A stretch of DNA of 64,000 nt. Source: Balanoglossus misakiensis. Taxonomy: Eukaryota; Hemichordata. The translations under genes and the position numbers were made by a program. The stretch lies in assembly GCA_040954595.2 (NCBI GenBank), contig CM082593.2:2356001-2420000 (forward strand). The letters are read 5' to 3'. Below are positions 62,520 through 64,000 of this stretch, piece after piece; position 1 is the stretch's first letter; each line of letters starts with the position of its first letter. The notes below the pieces were generated by a model. That model was not told the DNA's origin. It worked only from the letters and a program-made list of their open reading frames with translations, and made no database searches.

Positions 62520-63192
62520 ATTTTTCACTCTCGTCTTCAGTCCTAGCTCTGATTCTACAGCGGTAAAGGTGAGTTTCATATTTCCTACCCCTCTTCAAAG
62601 AAAATTATATACGTATATGTACTAATGGTTAAGTTGCGTAAACATTTAGAAAGTTTCTCATCTGTTGTCTGTGCAAGAACGAGACGACTCTCCTCACGGG
62701 TACGGAACGCCGCCATTTTCTCAGCAATTTGTTTTGTGTCACATGACAAGAACCGCATCTCGTGAGATCTCGCAGATCGCATTGGTCGGAAAAATCATCT
62801 TGTCTATTAATTGTTATGGTATGACACGGCTACAAATTTTGCTGATCACTCGTAAACTTAACAAACTCGGTACAAAGTTGTCTATTCCTGTCAGCCTACG
62901 ACTTTCAAACTGTTGAGTTTATCAGCTGTGTAGCTTGCTGTAGCACAAATTTTAAATTTTCACGAACTGCCCCAGGAGAAAACTGGCAACCAACACGAAA
63001 CTTGGTGAGTCGTGTAGTATTACGACATGTCAAACGTGTGGCGCTGACGGCTACGTGGCAGTATGTACAACATCGACAGAAACTTGTGTTTTGTAAACTT
63101 ATAGAAGGTGAGCGTTACGTGCTGAACAACCGACTTTGTGACGTGCCTGTTTTTTCGAGATAGATATTTGATATTCTATATCAATATTGCAG
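62520..63192 (+). other. Possible leader exon and intron of peptide gene B
   Basis: A strong acceptor (ATATTGCAG, ending 63192) shows that the leader of paralogue B is spliced. Candidate donors upstream are GGTAAAG|GTGAGT at 62568, ACTTG|GTGAGT at 63004 and AGAAG|GTGAGC at 63107. I cannot choose among them from sequence alone. Confidence 0.35.
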
Positions 63193-63206
63193 GTCACCAA
63201 ACAAAG

Positions 63207-63566
63207 ATGCCAAATGCTGGGATTTTCGTTGTTATGGTGGTGGTCATGACAACGCTGACGTCAGCCTATGCATTCCCGCTCAGACTTTCGCCGTATTCGA
63301 GCGACAAGGCATTGGAGAAGTCGGGGTCTTCGCAAGACTTGGACGGCAATAATAAGCTGTTCTCCACAACTGCGGTCTATGACGAAGGCGGCCATATTGG
63401 AATCCCGGAAGTGCCCACCGTGGGCCCGACGTCGAGTGGGGCGACCATCGGTGAGCAGGGAGGCGATGACGACCCTTTGCCGTCGATGTGCGGGTACTGC
63501 CGACTGCCGGACTGCTCCTCGTCTCTCACCGCTTGCAGCAAATTTTGCGAGACGCACTGCAGATGA
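63207..63566 (+). CDS. Secreted cysteine-rich peptide precursor, paralogue B
   Basis: One coding exon encodes 119 aa. MPNAGIFVVMVVVMTTLTSA is a signal peptide, likely cut after SAYA (residue 22). The pro-region is Ser/Gly/Pro-rich and acidic (GGDDDPLPS just before the core) and has no dibasic convertase site, unlike paralogue A. The C-terminus starts CGYCRLPDCSSSL and ends in Arg, with cysteines at 95, 98, 103, 110, 114 and 118, the same C-x2-C-x4-C-x6-C-x3-C-x3-C spacing. Over the 25 core residues 17 are identical to A. The first ten codons of the core encode identical residues with seven synonymous differences, a sign of selection on the protein. The exon begins 14 bases before the ATG at 63193, mirroring gene A. 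The function is unknown; secretion is strongly predicted. Confidence 0.83.
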   Translation: MPNAGIFVVMVVVMTTLTSAYAFPLRLSPYSSDKALEKSGSSQDLDGNNKLFSTTAVYDEGGHIGIPEVPTVGPTSSGATIGEQGGDDDPLPSMCGYCRLPDCSSSLTACSKFCETHCR

Positions 63567-64000
63567 AGGGAAAAAAAACTAACAGGGAAACATCTTGCTG
63601 TGTTTCAAATGGACGAGATTTTTTATACGTTCGATTGATTGTGTGAGAAGAGACGTTGATTGTCGAATCTTTGAATCGTTGACATTGAACAGAACAGCTG
63701 CACTTGACAGCATAAGAGAAGAACACGATTCAAAGAGACCTATTGTAAATAATACATTACTAGACCCAAACAAATCTTTGAATCTAACTACTGATATATA
63801 TTTGTGTTCAGTTCCTTTTAGAATGTTTCTACGGCCAAATATTTAAATTCACAAATACGGTGATGCGGTATACACTTCATAGAGACGCCAGGATATATAA
63901 AACTAAAAAGGAAATTAATGTGGACAGGTCGTTCACCGGAAAATCGAAATTCCAGTCTCGAAAACTAATTAAACAACTGTCGCCGTCGGTGCCAATCGCC
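63567..64000 (+). other. 3' flank of peptide gene B
   Basis: An AT-rich 3' UTR candidate. No canonical AATAAA was noticed, though ATTAAA occurs near the right edge. Short open frames on both strands are unsupported. Confidence 0.4.

Noticed and set aside
63261-63557. 98-codon minus-strand open frame opposite peptide gene B
   Set aside because: It is antisense to the well-supported precursor, and GC-rich coding DNA commonly gives such mirror frames.

Overview
This window is animal nuclear DNA. The genes are split by GT-AG introns, the intergenic and intronic DNA is AT-rich with microsatellites, and the protein set (a MARCHF1/8 ubiquitin ligase, FUT11/POFUT4-type fucosyltransferase, mitochondrial ribosomal protein S24, PAQR3, a KCTD BTB protein) is typical of Metazoa. 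MARCHF1/8 and PAQR3 look very close to their human counterparts, while other genes have no obvious vertebrate partner. I infer a marine invertebrate, possibly a non-vertebrate deuterostome such as a hemichordate or amphioxus; the sequence does not settle this. There is no sign of bacterial operons, CRISPR, or a plasmid or phage.

Layout. 1-9.7 kb: no recognisable gene, only a few weak exon-like pieces. 10.5-11.9 kb (-): an intron-poor type II membrane glycosyltransferase with a DXD motif (GT32/A4GALT-like). 13.3-24 kb (+): MARCHF1/8 in three coding exons with a 6.5 kb intron and a long 3' region. 24.8-26.4 kb (-) and 26.4-27.6 kb (+): a head-to-head pair, FUT11-like and MRPS24, sharing a short promoter with ETS- and YY1-like sites. 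28.2-28.6 kb (-): a single-exon KCTD/BTB protein with a C-terminal CaaX-like tail. 29.3-31.4 kb (+): PAQR3 in seven exons. 31.9-32.8 kb (+): an unrecognised, probably mitochondrial coiled-coil protein. 33.4-36.6 kb (-): an eight-exon GT8-type glycosyltransferase ending in a partial EGF-like module. 39.7-40.1 kb (-) and 63.2-63.6 kb (+): two paralogous secreted cysteine-rich precursor proteins, divergently oriented. Between them lie about 23 kb of gene-poor DNA with a 440 bp (CATA)n array and a few orphan exon candidates.

How the genes relate. Three of the genes encode secretory-pathway glycosyltransferases of unrelated folds (GT32-like, GT10, GT8), and MARCHF1/8 and PAQR3 act on membranes of the Golgi/endosome system; there is no evidence that they form one pathway. 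The most novel item is the peptide pair. Both have a signal peptide, a variable pro-region and the same six-cysteine C-terminus (C-x2-C-x4-C-x6-C-x3-C-x3-C, beginning CGYCRLPDCS), and both have an intron just upstream of the start codon. In the shared core the codons differ mostly at synonymous sites. I do not recognise this family, and it may be an undescribed secreted peptide or neuropeptide-like family.
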